A stretch of DNA of 64,000 nt from WTKD01 sp965243525 (GCA_965243525.1 OZ251568.1:1054001-1118000); one strand, 5' to 3'; shown: positions 14,901-24,676, counted from the stretch's first letter. Notes: generated from the sequence alone by a model not told the origin. Made by a program: numbers and translations.

Positions 14901-15728
14901 ATGAAAAAACTAACAATACTTTTGTTCTGCGTTACTGCAGGAATGCTTTTTGCAGCAGGCGACACAGAATCCACTAAAGAATCATCCATGCCTGGTGAAT
15001 ATGGATTAGAAGATTTTCAAGGAAAAACAATCATAGCAGTCACAAGCAATGATTATCCACCATTAAGTATGGTAGATCCTAAGACCGGAGAATCTATTGG
15101 CTTTGAGTATGACCTTACCAATGAAATTGCACGTCGATTAAACCTCACCGTTGATTGGCGATTATCAGGTTGGGAAACAATGTTAGCAGCTGTAGCAAAT
15201 GGCGAATACGACATTGCTATGGATGGTATATCAATCACCGATGAACGAAAACAAATCGTAGATTTTTCAGATCCTTATCTGGAATCTGAGCAATTTTTTG
15301 TTGTGCGTTCTCATGAATCAAGATTTTCGGACGCTGCATCATTTGCTGCTGATGAATCACTGCTCGTTGGAGCAAATCCAGGAAACACCAATTTCTACAC
15401 TGCGGTCTACAGTGTGCTTGATGGAAACGAAGGAAATCCTCGCATTGTTCTGTTTGAATCATTTGGGGCATTAATTCAAGCTCTTCGAACTGGTGATGTT
15501 GACCTAGTTCTCATGGATGGCCCATCAAGTAAGGGATACATCAACACCTATGAAGGCGAATTGAAAATTGTTGGCGATTCAGTCGGACAGGATGCCTTTG
15601 CCTATGTATTCACAAAAGGCTCTAGTTTTGTCGGGTCAGTCAACCAGGCTCTTCAAACAATTAGAGACGACGGTACCCTTGCTGAATTAGAAAACCATTG
15701 GTTTTTCGAGACTACGCTAGGTAATTAA
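14901..15728 (+). CDS. Polar amino-acid ABC transporter binding protein
   Basis: Periplasmic solute-binding protein family 3, catching an amino acid for the permease encoded 10 nt downstream. 275 residues. Signal peptide at 1-20 (TILLFCVTAGMLFAAG), not a lipoprotein. Typical motifs: YPPLSMVDPKTGESIGFEYD, GEYDIAMDGISITDERKQIVDFSDPY and the C-terminal IRDDGTLAELENHWF. Strong AAGGAGG box before the ATG. Ligand not predictable with confidence. Confidence 0.93.
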   Translation: MKKLTILLFCVTAGMLFAAGDTESTKESSMPGEYGLEDFQGKTIIAVTSNDYPPLSMVDPKTGESIGFEYDLTNEIARRLNLTVDWRLSGWETMLAAVANGEYDIAMDGISITDERKQIVDFSDPYLESEQFFVVRSHESRFSDAASFAADESLLVGANPGNTNFYTAVYSVLDGNEGNPRIVLFESFGALIQALRTGDVDLVLMDGPSSKGYINTYEGELKIVGDSVGQDAFAYVFTKGSSFVGSVNQALQTIRDDGTLAELENHWFFETTLGN

Positions 15729-15738
15729 TTACCACTTC

Positions 15739-16596
15739 GTGCCTAAACAATTAAAAACAGCCATTTCACGGCGGCAGATGCTTCGCATTCTGCCGCATCG
15801 TGGCTATGTAACCAAACTTCCGGTGTGGTTACTAGTCAGTGTAACCATTGCTCTTATTGCATTCTGGAATATCACCTATCAAGAGACTCTTCAGAACATA
15901 TTTTTTAAGATTGCCAGGGGTTGGGGGATCACCCTTCTCGTTTCGGTTATTGCATACATTAGCTCAGTTCTTTTGGGACTGGGGATGGCATTGCTCCGCA
16001 TATCCCCATTTCGTGTGTATAGAGAATCAGCGACGTTTTACATCGAGATCGTCCGCGGAATTCCTATGCTCGTACTGCTCTATTACATTGCCTTTGTCGC
16101 AGCTCCAGGCATTATTTGGTTTGCAAATGTCCTCACCCACCCATTACAAACGATTGGCATCATGTCACAACCAATCGGGATTCGATCATTTTCGTTTACC
16201 ACACGCGCAGTACTTGCGCTCACCATCGGGTACAGTGCCTTCATCGCAGAGATTTTTCGTGCAGGTATCGAATCCATTGACCACGGCCAACACGAGGCTG
16301 CCCTCGCACTCGGTATGTCGCGTAGGCAGGTTATGCGATACATCGTTCTTCCACAGGCTTTTCGAAACGTACTTCCTCCATTGGGAAACGAACTAGTTGC
16401 TATTATCAAAGATTCTGCCCTTGTTTCTGCTGTGGGAGTTGCTGATTTAACCTTAAACACACGACAATACGCCGCATCAACCTTTCGGTTTTTTGAATCC
16501 TATAGCATTCTTGCCTTGCTGTATTTGGTGTTAACCATCACCCTGACGCTTGCTGTGCGCAGACTTGAATCCTATCTTGCTTCCCACAAGCTATAA
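15739..16596 (+). CDS. Polar amino-acid ABC transporter permease (HisM/GlnP type)
   Basis: Inner-membrane permease of the PAAT family, 285 residues (the usual 215-240 plus a longer N-terminus and a loop around 118-150). The core signature YIEIVRGIPMLVLLYYIAF is present. The EAA loop runs HEAALALGMSRRQVMRYIVLPQ, followed by PPLGNELVAIIKDSAL. It starts with GTG at 15739. No ATPase gene follows; the next gene is convergent. It may share the ATPase encoded at 26189-26998 (inference). Confidence 0.92.
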   Translation: MPKQLKTAISRRQMLRILPHRGYVTKLPVWLLVSVTIALIAFWNITYQETLQNIFFKIARGWGITLLVSVIAYISSVLLGLGMALLRISPFRVYRESATFYIEIVRGIPMLVLLYYIAFVAAPGIIWFANVLTHPLQTIGIMSQPIGIRSFSFTTRAVLALTIGYSAFIAEIFRAGIESIDHGQHEAALALGMSRRQVMRYIVLPQAFRNVLPPLGNELVAIIKDSALVSAVGVADLTLNTRQYAASTFRFFESYSILALLYLVLTITLTLAVRRLESYLASHKL

Positions 16597-16645
16597 CTCA
16601 TTTATTCGTCGATAATACAGAAGCAAAGATAGAGATATCGCTAAA

Positions 16646-16670
16646 ATTATTAAAATTAAATTTTAATAAT
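16646..16670. terminator. AT-only perfect palindrome between convergent operons
   Basis: Twelve-base arms ATTATTAAAATT and AATTTTAATAAT around a single A, located between the convergent amino-acid permease and sugar permease genes. It may terminate from both sides, but without G-C pairs the hairpin would be weak; a protein-binding site is an alternative. Confidence 0.4.
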
Positions 16671-16687
16671 CGTTACAAGGGGAAGGT

Positions 16688-17533
16688 TCATTCCTTGATT
16701 GACCCGGCGGCAAATCCCTGCGCTATTTTCTCTCGAAAAGAAAAATAAAACGCAATCATTGGAATCGTAGCGATCATCAATGCCGAAAACAAGAGTCCAA
16801 AATCTCGAGCCATGCCTCCAGCAAATGCATTCACCGCCACTGGAAGGCTTCGCAAGACTGCCCTGCTTGTTAGCGTGAACACAAAGACGAATTCATTCCA
16901 GTTGCTGAGAAATGAAAAAATGAGCATGGTACTGACAACTGGTTGTGCCATAGGAAGAATAACGCGCCAGAAAATTCCCAAATAACTTGCTCCATCAATG
17001 AGCGCCGCTTCCTCCAGCGCATCTGGAATGGTTCGTATATAGGATGTTGCGAGGTATACCAAAAAAGGAAGCCCAAATGCAATATAGGGAAGTAATACTC
17101 CAATTCGCGTGTCATCCAACCCAAAAAAGGATTCCATAACGTACAAAGGAACAAGAACAGAATGCACGGTAATGAGCAATCCAAGGATAAAGAAATAGTA
17201 AAAAACAGCAGAAACACGCTTGAATCGAAACTTGGCAAATCCATACCCGGTCATCAATGCGAGAATGGTGCAAACTACCGTTGCCACGGAAGAATAAATG
17301 ACGCTGTTCACGAGCGCAATACCCAGACGTCCGTATTCCCATGTTCTCAAATAATTTTGAACATAGAGGGATTTTGGCAATGAAAAAATATTTTCAATGA
17401 TATCTTTATGGGGTTTGAATGATGTATAGGCCATCCATACCAGCGGTAGGATAGTGATGAGAGCAAGAATCACCATAAATCCATACGAAGTTATCGAAGC
17501 AATTTTGTGTCCAACGCTGTCTTGCGGTTTCAT
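16688..17533 (-). CDS. Sugar ABC transporter permease, MalG type (second system)
   Basis: 281-residue CUT1 permease with six hydrophobic segments. EAA loop LEEAALIDGASYLGIFWRVI at about 192-215. Starts with ATG four bases before the stop of the MalF-type gene (overlap 17530-17533), showing coupling. Ends with FREKIAQGFAAGSIKE, the usual MalG-type ending. Part of the operon divergent from the beta-mannosidase, which hints at mannosides as substrate (inference). Confidence 0.93.
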   Translation of the reverse strand: MKPQDSVGHKIASITSYGFMVILALITILPLVWMAYTSFKPHKDIIENIFSLPKSLYVQNYLRTWEYGRLGIALVNSVIYSSVATVVCTILALMTGYGFAKFRFKRVSAVFYYFFILGLLITVHSVLVPLYVMESFFGLDDTRIGVLLPYIAFGLPFLVYLATSYIRTIPDALEEAALIDGASYLGIFWRVILPMAQPVVSTMLIFSFLSNWNEFVFVFTLTSRAVLRSLPVAVNAFAGGMARDFGLLFSALMIATIPMIAFYFSFREKIAQGFAAGSIKE

Positions 17534-18480
17534 TCAAACCTCCTCTCAAAGCGACGAAATATCATTCGAATAAAGCTGATAAGCCCCAGACTAAGCGCAA
17601 CAATGATTACTGATATCGCACTTCCATAGCCATAATTGTAGTATTTGAACGTGTTGAGATACATGTAGATGGCGATAACCTCTGTGTATCGCGCAGGACC
17701 ACCTCCGGTCATGGCAAAGATAAGGTCAAAGCTTTTGAGGCTGCCCGCAATGGCGAACACCGCTGTTGTAAAAATGACATTGGTCATCGCAGGCAATATG
17801 ATACGTCCAAGGACCTGCCATTCGGTTGCGCCGTCGATGATCGCTGCTTCAATCACCGAGGGCGAGATACTTTGCAGGTTCGCAATAAAAATCACCATAT
17901 AGACCCCGGTATACATCCACAAAATTACAAAGAGCACCGGAAACAATGCAAACGTACGACTTTCGAATACGCCAAACACATAGCGTGGATCGTCTGTGAT
18001 CAATCTGATGAAAGCGGTGAACAAGCCCGAGGGGCCAAATATCTGATTCCACAGAATGGCCACAACAATCGCAGATATCGTGATGGGAAGAAAGATAAGC
18101 GTTTCAAATACTTTTCCTCCAACAACCAAGCGACGATAGATGACATATGCAATCACAAATCCTATTGGAATTTGACCAAAAATAGAGACCGCTACCACCA
18201 AAAAATTGTTCCGCAGGCCAAACCAAAATATTGGATCTGAAAACATCTTTGCATAATTTGTAAATCCAATAAATTTTGGAACGCCAATCCCGTCCCATTC
18301 GGTAAACCCGAGAAAAAAACTAAAGAGAATGGGAAAAATGATGAACAGTGCATAGATAAACACAGAAGGAAGAACCAACGCTAAATAACTTCTGGTTTGT
18401 CTCGTTTTTAATGAATAAGTTGAGCCGAGCACAATGCTTTTTTGAGATTTTGAACTGGTTGAAACGCTGTTTGTGGACAT
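17530..18480 (-). CDS. Sugar ABC transporter permease, MalF type (second system)
   Basis: 316-residue CUT1 permease. Core from about residue 32 (LALVLPSVFIYALFIIFPILF). EAA loop VIEAAIIDGATEWQVLGRII. Normal length, unlike the longer MalF-type protein of the first sugar operon. Separated from the binding-protein gene by a strong hairpin. No dedicated ATPase gene nearby. Confidence 0.93.
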   Translation of the reverse strand: MSTNSVSTSSKSQKSIVLGSTYSLKTRQTRSYLALVLPSVFIYALFIIFPILFSFFLGFTEWDGIGVPKFIGFTNYAKMFSDPIFWFGLRNNFLVVAVSIFGQIPIGFVIAYVIYRRLVVGGKVFETLIFLPITISAIVVAILWNQIFGPSGLFTAFIRLITDDPRYVFGVFESRTFALFPVLFVILWMYTGVYMVIFIANLQSISPSVIEAAIIDGATEWQVLGRIILPAMTNVIFTTAVFAIAGSLKSFDLIFAMTGGGPARYTEVIAIYMYLNTFKYYNYGYGSAISVIIVALSLGLISFIRMIFRRFERRFE

Positions 18481-18498
18481 CGATTAACACACGCCGAA

Positions 18499-18528
18499 AA
18501 AAGAGACAGTCTGACGACTGTCTCTTTT
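18499..18528 (-). terminator. Strong hairpin between binding-protein and permease genes
   Basis: Perfect 13-bp arms AAAAGAGACAGTC (18499-18511) and GACTGTCTCTTTT (18516-18528) with a TGAC loop, followed on the transcribed strand by a U-run. It has the form of an intrinsic terminator placed inside the operon, so most transcripts would end after the binding-protein gene. Confidence 0.85.
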
Positions 18529-18538
18529 ACATGTACAA

Positions 18539-19825
18539 TTACTTTCTGCTTGAATCGTTTGCAGCAACCCATGCTTCATAGGCCGCAGCAACTTCTGCAG
18601 GACTCACATTCCCAAACATCATTTCTTGAATCTGTGAATGAAGCACTGCCATACCTTCAGCATCAAGCACCGCATCAATGACGTATCCTGCCGGCTTCTC
18701 AGCCAAAAATGCAGCAAGCTTCCTCAGCAAAACGGGATCACTTGTGTCAACAGGAAGTTGATACGCTGGAAGAGCACCTTGGCTTTTTCTGATTTTCGAA
18801 CCTTCTGGTCCAGAATAAAACCATATCCATTTCCATGCGTTTTCTGCCTTTTCACCTTCAAGCATGGCGTTCATGCCGTGTCCGGTTCCTGCCACCGCTG
18901 CAGTAGATCCAGATCGACCCTTTTGATTTGGGACATCAGGAAACGTGTTGTATGTGATATAAGGCTTGAGCTCGTCATCAAGTTCTCCGGTCAGGTTAGA
19001 TGTTCTCCAACCACCATCAATCAAATAAACCGCTCGCTCATTCACGAAATCAGTCAATGCAACGCCGTATTCTGCCTGGTTAACTCCTGGAGAAAACATC
19101 TCGTTGTCGTTAAGTTCCTTGATAATATCCAGAGCTGCTACGAATTCAGGATCGGTAAAGCGGGCATCTCCTGCAACCACTCGATTATACCAATCCATGC
19201 CACCTGTTCGCTCAACAAGTGCGCTGAGCAAGGTTGACTGCATCTGCCATCCATCTTTGTTATCCATCGCAATGGGAATAAGCCCAGCGTCGCGGATGAC
19301 ATCGCCTTGTGCGAGCAGTTCCTCAAACGTTCTTGGAAAACTCAAACCAAGTTCATCCAAAAGTCGCTCATTGGTGAACATCACATGGGTTGCAGTAACC
19401 TGTTCAGGAAGTTCCCATATTTCGCCATTTGGTCCTTGAGGAGTCACCGCTGCTGGAGCAAATTCTCCTTCTTTTCCTGCAAGCCATGGGGAAAGATCCT
19501 TGATCATCCCGCTACCCGTAACGTTGCCGGTTCGTTTTCCTGGCCACAAAAATACAACATCTGGCAATTGATTTGAAGTTACCAATGTCTGTAGTTTGTT
19601 GTGATAGGGCTCGTTTACCAAAAATTCCCATTCAAGGGTGATTTCAGGATGTAATTCTGCAAACCGTTCTTGCAACAACTCAAAATTATCAGCGGCAACT
19701 TGATCCGCTTGATCGAGATAATGAAATATCCTTAGCGTATTTGGATCATTTTCATCAGCTCCGCCAGCATAGAGCGAAAACAGAACAAAAATCATCAATA
19801 CTATTGTAAAAATTTTTTTATACAT
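18539..19825 (-). CDS. Sugar-binding protein of ABC transporter (second CUT1 system)
   Basis: Solute-binding protein family 1. ATG at 19825 is preferred because AAAGGAGG lies just before it and the product then begins with a signal peptide (MYKKIFTIVLMIFVLFSLYA, then GGADEND); an in-frame extension of 17 residues upstream lacks such support. 428 residues. Typical block: LRIFHYLDQADQVAADNFEL and GWRTSNLTGELDDELKPY. No lipobox Cys, so a soluble periplasmic protein. First gene of the operon. Confidence 0.92.
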   Translation of the reverse strand: MYKKIFTIVLMIFVLFSLYAGGADENDPNTLRIFHYLDQADQVAADNFELLQERFAELHPEITLEWEFLVNEPYHNKLQTLVTSNQLPDVVFLWPGKRTGNVTGSGMIKDLSPWLAGKEGEFAPAAVTPQGPNGEIWELPEQVTATHVMFTNERLLDELGLSFPRTFEELLAQGDVIRDAGLIPIAMDNKDGWQMQSTLLSALVERTGGMDWYNRVVAGDARFTDPEFVAALDIIKELNDNEMFSPGVNQAEYGVALTDFVNERAVYLIDGGWRTSNLTGELDDELKPYITYNTFPDVPNQKGRSGSTAAVAGTGHGMNAMLEGEKAENAWKWIWFYSGPEGSKIRKSQGALPAYQLPVDTSDPVLLRKLAAFLAEKPAGYVIDAVLDAEGMAVLHSQIQEMMFGNVSPAEVAAAYEAWVAANDSSRK

Positions 19826-19890
19826 TATGCCTCCTTTTGCATACCTTGTGTATTTAATAAATTGTGAAAAATTCAAATGATACTAAATTA

Positions 19891-19906
19891 ATGTAAACCA
19901 TTACAT
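19891..19906. promoter_or_regulatory. Palindromic operator candidate in divergent sugar/mannosidase region
   Basis: ATGTAA-ACCA-TTACAT, an inverted repeat resembling operators of LacI/CcpA-type regulators (TGTAA...TTACA). It lies about 66 nt upstream of the binding-protein start. The rest of the 295-nt divergent region up to 20120 shows nothing else I can support. Confidence 0.45.
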
Positions 19907-20120
19907 GAGATAGATACGTACCGAAACTGCCCAAGCTCATTCCAACTGAATGAACTGCATTAAAAATCAGTACTACAATAATAAAGTTTACTCCACAGCC
20001 TAGAATGCTGTCAACGCACCGTATCACTCATCAACTGCATGTCAAAAAATGAAATTGCCTCTTTTCTTCAGCACATAACTCGTACATTTACAAGGCTGCC
20101 TACTATTTCTATAGTTGATT

Positions 20121-22643
20121 ATGCACAAACATTCGCTTTCTTCAGAACACGACAGCTTTGTATCAGATGCCTCTATAGATCTTGCCGGAGCATGGCAGTT
20201 AAAGGCATGTAATCGCCAAGTCAAGCCTTGTGAAATTTTGTTACCAGGAGATATTGTATCAGCGCTTTTTGCCAACAAGATCATTCCCGATCCCTATATT
20301 GGTGAAAACGAACTTGCAATTCAGTGGGTCGGTCAGGAAGATTGGCTCCTCTCCCGAACATTTTTTCTTGAAGCTACGCGATGCACTGCATTGTATTGGA
20401 CATTCTGTATCGATCAACTTGATACTGTTGCAGAGATTCGGATCAACAACAAGGCAATACATACGAGCGACAACGCCTTCCGAAAATACTGTATTCCACT
20501 GCAATCAATACTCGAACCAGGAGAAAACTCCATTGAAATTGTCATCTATTCCCCTGAAAAAGAGGCAGCAATACGTGCAAAGCAATTGCCCTATGAAATA
20601 CCTCATATGCATGCTCCAGTGCAATCACCGCATCGGAATTTAATTCGCAAAACGCAATGTCATGGTGGCTGGGACTGGGGGCCCTGCATCATGACTGGCG
20701 GGGTATTTGGCAATATTCTAATTCAAGGAACCCAATGTGAACGAATCGATGCGCTCTATCCACAAATCCATCGCGAGACTTCCCAGCACTGGAAGGTCGA
20801 GACCTCTGTTGATGTGTATGCACACCAGGATTCCTCTCAAGAAATAGAATATTCCATATGCTATGACAAAAAGACTATTGTCTTCGCCAAGGAAATCACC
20901 GAACTCAGCAAGGGAAGCAATACGATTAGTTATTGTTTGAACGTCGAGGATCCATTGCTCTGGCGGACACATGATCGAGGTGATCAACCGCTCTATACCC
21001 TTTTGGTGCGGACACAAAACGATCAAAAAGCAACAACTATCGCATTTCGTGAGATATACGTTGATACGACTGAAGATAGTCATGGAAAATCATTTGCGCT
21101 AAAGCTAAACGGGGAAGATCTCCTGTGCAAAGGGGCAAACTGGATTCCTCCCGATGCCCTTCCGGCTCGCCAAACTGCGGACACATACGAACACCTCATC
21201 CACAGCACACAAGCGGCACATATGAACATGCTTCGCGTTTGGGGCGGTGGGCAATATGAACATGATCTGTTTTATGAACTCTGTGATCGTGCGGGAATTC
21301 TCATCTGGCAGGATTGTATGTTTGCCTGTTCCCTCTATCCAGCAGATCAGGAATTTCTGCAAAACGTCGCTGATGAAATCATCTACCAAGTTAAGCGACT
21401 GATGCATCATCCTTGCCTCGCTCTGTGGTGTGGCAACAACGAGGATATCGGCGCATTGTCGTGGTTTAAGGCTTCGCAAGAAAACAGGGATGTCTATCTC
21501 GTTGATTATGACCGGTTGAACGAGGGTGTTATCGGCCGTATCGTTCAGCAGCTTGATCCAACCAGACTTTGGTGGCCCTCCTCACCGAGTGCTGGTCCTG
21601 GAGATTATTCTGATTGTTGGCATGACAGCAGCCGGGGTGATATGCATTACTGGAGTGTCTGGCATGAAGGATTGCCCTTTGAAGCATACGAAACAATTGT
21701 TCCTCGATTTTGCAGCGAGTTCGGGTTTCAGTCCTTTCCTTCACTCCCTACGGTGCGCTCGTTCTGCGATGATCATTCGCTGAATGTCACTTCTCCACAG
21801 ATGGAGCATCACCAAAAAAACGATCGCGGAAACACCATCATAACAGAAACGTTAACTCGCTATTTTCGCATGCCGCATTCTTTTGAACACACGCTTTATC
21901 TAAGCCAAGTACAACAGGCAATGGCGATTGAAAAGGCGGTTGACCATTGGTCTTGCTTCCCTGAACGATGCAGAGGATTTCTCTATTGGCAATTGAATGA
22001 TTGTTGGCCGGTTTCTTCCTGGTCATCCATAGAATATTCTGGACGATGGAAATTACTTCATTATTTTGCCCGTCGCTTTTTTAACCCTATTCGATTGGCG
22101 TGGAAGCGAACAGATACTGATCTATCGGTGATCGGAATCAACGAGACGTCAGAACCTCTGGAGGCCCATCTGCAGATTGAATCGATTTTCTTTAGCGGTG
22201 AGAGATCATCCACATGTGTTGATGCACCCGTTCACATCGCCTCAAGATCGCAAAAAATTCTTGCCACTATTTCACTCGACACCCTTCCTGCAAACCATCG
22301 TGAATTTGTTCTGCGTGCCCATTTGCAAAACACCGCCAAATCGACGCAATCATCGTTCGACGGTTGTGAGAAAACCTTGTTTCTGGAACATCCGAAGCGA
22401 TGCACCCTCAACCCTTCATCAATTTCCTTAGAACAAGATCGTGATACCCTTGTCCTACAATCTACCGCTCCTGCTTTTTATGTCAGCCTCGAACACCCTG
22501 ATCCAAAAGTTTGTTTTTCGGATAATGGATTTCATCTCTATCCTCATGCAACAAAGACTATCACCCTGAACAAAATGTCTTCTGGTATCAGAATAGACAA
22601 AAATGACATTAAAATTTATCACCTTCGCGATAGCTACGCTTAG
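20121..22643 (+). CDS. Beta-mannosidase (GH2)
   Basis: Exo-hydrolase removing beta-mannose residues, glycoside hydrolase family 2. About 840 residues, normal for bacterial/eukaryotic-type beta-mannosidases. N-terminal sugar-binding jelly roll with LAGAWQLKA and QCHGGWDWGPCIMTGG, the TIM barrel with NMLRVWGGGQYEHDLFYELC and acid/base CGNNEDIG region, and nucleophile segment RFCSEFGFQSFPSLPTV. Start: ATG 20121 chosen over TTG 20115; neither has a clear ribosome site. No signal peptide, so it acts in the cytoplasm on imported oligosaccharide, in line with the divergent sugar transporter. Confidence 0.93.
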   Translation: MHKHSLSSEHDSFVSDASIDLAGAWQLKACNRQVKPCEILLPGDIVSALFANKIIPDPYIGENELAIQWVGQEDWLLSRTFFLEATRCTALYWTFCIDQLDTVAEIRINNKAIHTSDNAFRKYCIPLQSILEPGENSIEIVIYSPEKEAAIRAKQLPYEIPHMHAPVQSPHRNLIRKTQCHGGWDWGPCIMTGGVFGNILIQGTQCERIDALYPQIHRETSQHWKVETSVDVYAHQDSSQEIEYSICYDKKTIVFAKEITELSKGSNTISYCLNVEDPLLWRTHDRGDQPLYTLLVRTQNDQKATTIAFREIYVDTTEDSHGKSFALKLNGEDLLCKGANWIPPDALPARQTADTYEHLIHSTQAAHMNMLRVWGGGQYEHDLFYELCDRAGILIWQDCMFACSLYPADQEFLQNVADEIIYQVKRLMHHPCLALWCGNNEDIGALSWFKASQENRDVYLVDYDRLNEGVIGRIVQQLDPTRLWWPSSPSAGPGDYSDCWHDSSRGDMHYWSVWHEGLPFEAYETIVPRFCSEFGFQSFPSLPTVRSFCDDHSLNVTSPQMEHHQKNDRGNTIITETLTRYFRMPHSFEHTLYLSQVQQAMAIEKAVDHWSCFPERCRGFLYWQLNDCWPVSSWSSIEYSGRWKLLHYFARRFFNPIRLAWKRTDTDLSVIGINETSEPLEAHLQIESIFFSGERSSTCVDAPVHIASRSQKILATISLDTLPANHREFVLRAHLQNTAKSTQSSFDGCEKTLFLEHPKRCTLNPSSISLEQDRDTLVLQSTAPAFYVSLEHPDPKVCFSDNGFHLYPHATKTITLNKMSSGIRIDKNDIKIYHLRDSYA

Positions 22644-22731
22644 AAGAATTTCTAATATATTAAAAATAAAAACAATAGGAGTTTTTTAGTCTATCTAGAG
22701 TATACCTAAACGTTTGTTTAGTTGTCTGCGA

Positions 22732-23730
22732 TTATTGAATATCATCCTCGGGAAGATCAAGCAAATCAACAATACGCATAAAATCGTCTTCGTCATAATA
22801 ACGAATGCGTAATTCTCCACCTCGTGATCCCTTGCTAAGCTGCACCTTGGTTCCAAAATACATGGTCATCCTATCGATGAGCCCTTGTTCTTCGGGACTA
22901 TGTTGGACGGGAACGTTTCGTTGCTGCCCGGGTTCAGAAAATGACTCGCTGGTTGGTGTTGCTTTTGGGTCTTTATGGCTAGAATCGTTGGAGAAGGAGC
23001 CATCACGAAACGATTGCTGACGATTCCAAAGGCTACGTGCTTGTTCAAGTGTATGTCCCTTTTGCATCAACATACAAAGCTCCTCAGTTTCGCGAACCGA
23101 AGCCTGCTCCTGAACGATATAGGTGCAGAGTTCGCTTTGCTGCGGAGCATTTAAGACCGCCATAGCTCGTGCATGCGACATGCTCAAAGATCCTGATTTT
23201 AGATAAGACTGCACTATTTCGCTCAACCCCAACAAACGTAACAGATTGGTTAGTTTGCTTCGACTCATGCCCAAATGCTGAGCCGTTTCTTCATGCGTCC
23301 AACCGGTCAAGTCAATGAGGCTTTCAATAGCTTGCGCAATATCCAATGGATGAAGGTCTTCTCGCTGAATGTTCTCAACAAGCGCAATTTCTCGTTTCTC
23401 AACATCGCTATAGGTTCCAATAAACGCCGGTACTTCGGTTAATCCTGCGAGTTTTGCAGCACGAAAACGGCGCTCCCCTGCAACCAGGCGCATGCCTGAT
23501 TCGCGTTTTTCAAGGAGTAGTGGTTGGAGGATCCCATGATTGCGTATCGAGGTTGCAAGTTCTTCCAGGAGTTCAGCATCAAAATAAGTGCGCGGTTGTT
23601 CTGTGTTCGGAGTAATTGAATCAATAGGAACAAGAACAATCGTCTGCTTTTTTTCTGTATTTGGCTCATCACCGTCTTTTTTCTGCAATAGGGCACTAAG
23701 CCCTCGACCTAATGCTTTTTGTGGTTTCAT
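22732..23730 (-). CDS. parB: Chromosome-partitioning protein ParB
   Basis: CTP-dependent DNA clamp that loads at parS and organises the origin. 332 residues. N-terminal conserved ALGRGLSALL, the ParB/sulfiredoxin-type domain with box GERRFRAAKLAG at about 85-96, a helix-turn-helix (EETAQHLGMSRSKLTNLLRL) at about 146-165, a Ser/Pro-rich linker and a C-terminal dimerisation domain. Start overlaps the parA stop by four bases. Binds the parS-like site 4.6 kb away (28316-28331) by inference. Confidence 0.96.
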   Translation of the reverse strand: MKPQKALGRGLSALLQKKDGDEPNTEKKQTIVLVPIDSITPNTEQPRTYFDAELLEELATSIRNHGILQPLLLEKRESGMRLVAGERRFRAAKLAGLTEVPAFIGTYSDVEKREIALVENIQREDLHPLDIAQAIESLIDLTGWTHEETAQHLGMSRSKLTNLLRLLGLSEIVQSYLKSGSLSMSHARAMAVLNAPQQSELCTYIVQEQASVRETEELCMLMQKGHTLEQARSLWNRQQSFRDGSFSNDSSHKDPKATPTSESFSEPGQQRNVPVQHSPEEQGLIDRMTMYFGTKVQLSKGSRGGELRIRYYDEDDFMRIVDLLDLPEDDIQ

Positions 23731-24476
23731 CGCTCCAAAACCTCATCTGCAAGCCGCGCATAACTCTTTGCGCCAAGGCTGCTGGCATCGTATGAAAATA
23801 TGCTCTTTCCATACGAAGGAGCCTCAGCAAGTGTCACATTTCGTGGTATGATAGTATTAAACGCATCATCTCTAAACGCGCCTGCAACTTCCTTAACCAC
23901 CTCACCTGCGATACGCGTGCGCTTCGAAAACATTGTAAACAATATTCCATAGAGTGATAATCCAGAATTATGCGAGATTTTAATGGCCTCAATGCTATTC
24001 ATCAATTTACTCAACCCTTCAAGAGCGAAATATTCACATTGCAGAGGGATCAACACCTGAGAAGCCGCAACCAAACAGTTTATAGTAATTAGATCAAGTG
24101 ATGGAGGTGCATCAAGAAAGACAAAATCGTATGCAGAAAAATCACTTGCTTGAAATGCCTGGGCCAATTGCGTCGTCTGTGATTCAAGCTGTTGAAATTC
24201 AAGTGCAGCACCTGCAAAATCAATGCTCGATGGGATGATATCCACGCCATCTTCTGTCGATTGGATTGTCTCGCGGAGCGAAACCCCTTGGACAAGATCA
24301 TAAATAGTCTTTTCAGGATCATAGACCCCTAATCCGCTGGTCATATTTGCTTGAGGATCACAGTCAATGAGCAATATTCGTTTGTTGCGTAAAGCAAGCG
24401 CAACACCAAGATTGATAACCGTTGTAGTCTTCCCCACGCCGCCCTTTTGATTCGCGCAGCAGATAATTGATGGCAT
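23727..24476 (-). CDS. parA: Chromosome-partitioning ATPase ParA/Soj
   Basis: Deviant Walker-A ATPase that drives origin segregation with ParB. The ATG at 24476 gives the canonical start MPSIICCANQKGGVGKTTT; an upstream in-frame start would add 16 residues without family support. 249 residues. Walker A KGGVGKTT at 10-17, Walker A' CDPQANMTSGLG, Walker B FVFLDAPPSLDLI. Gene order parA-parB with ATGA overlap. Confidence 0.96.
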   Translation of the reverse strand: MPSIICCANQKGGVGKTTTVINLGVALALRNKRILLIDCDPQANMTSGLGVYDPEKTIYDLVQGVSLRETIQSTEDGVDIIPSSIDFAGAALEFQQLESQTTQLAQAFQASDFSAYDFVFLDAPPSLDLITINCLVAASQVLIPLQCEYFALEGLSKLMNSIEAIKISHNSGLSLYGILFTMFSKRTRIAGEVVKEVAGAFRDDAFNTIIPRNVTLAEAPSYGKSIFSYDASSLGAKSYARLADEVLER

Positions 24477-24676
24477 ACCGTAGTATACTCCAGTTCTCTC
24501 TGTACAGACAATTGAAATAGCCACATAGATTCCTAGCTTTTGAACAACAAATTCCTTATTTGGTAAAGAATTACCATGGCTGAACTATAATCTTCAGAAT
24601 ATCTATTGCCCGCAACACATTCGTTGCAAAATGCACCTCATTCATAGTATGGTAAAAAAAACTTTTGGAGTTATAT

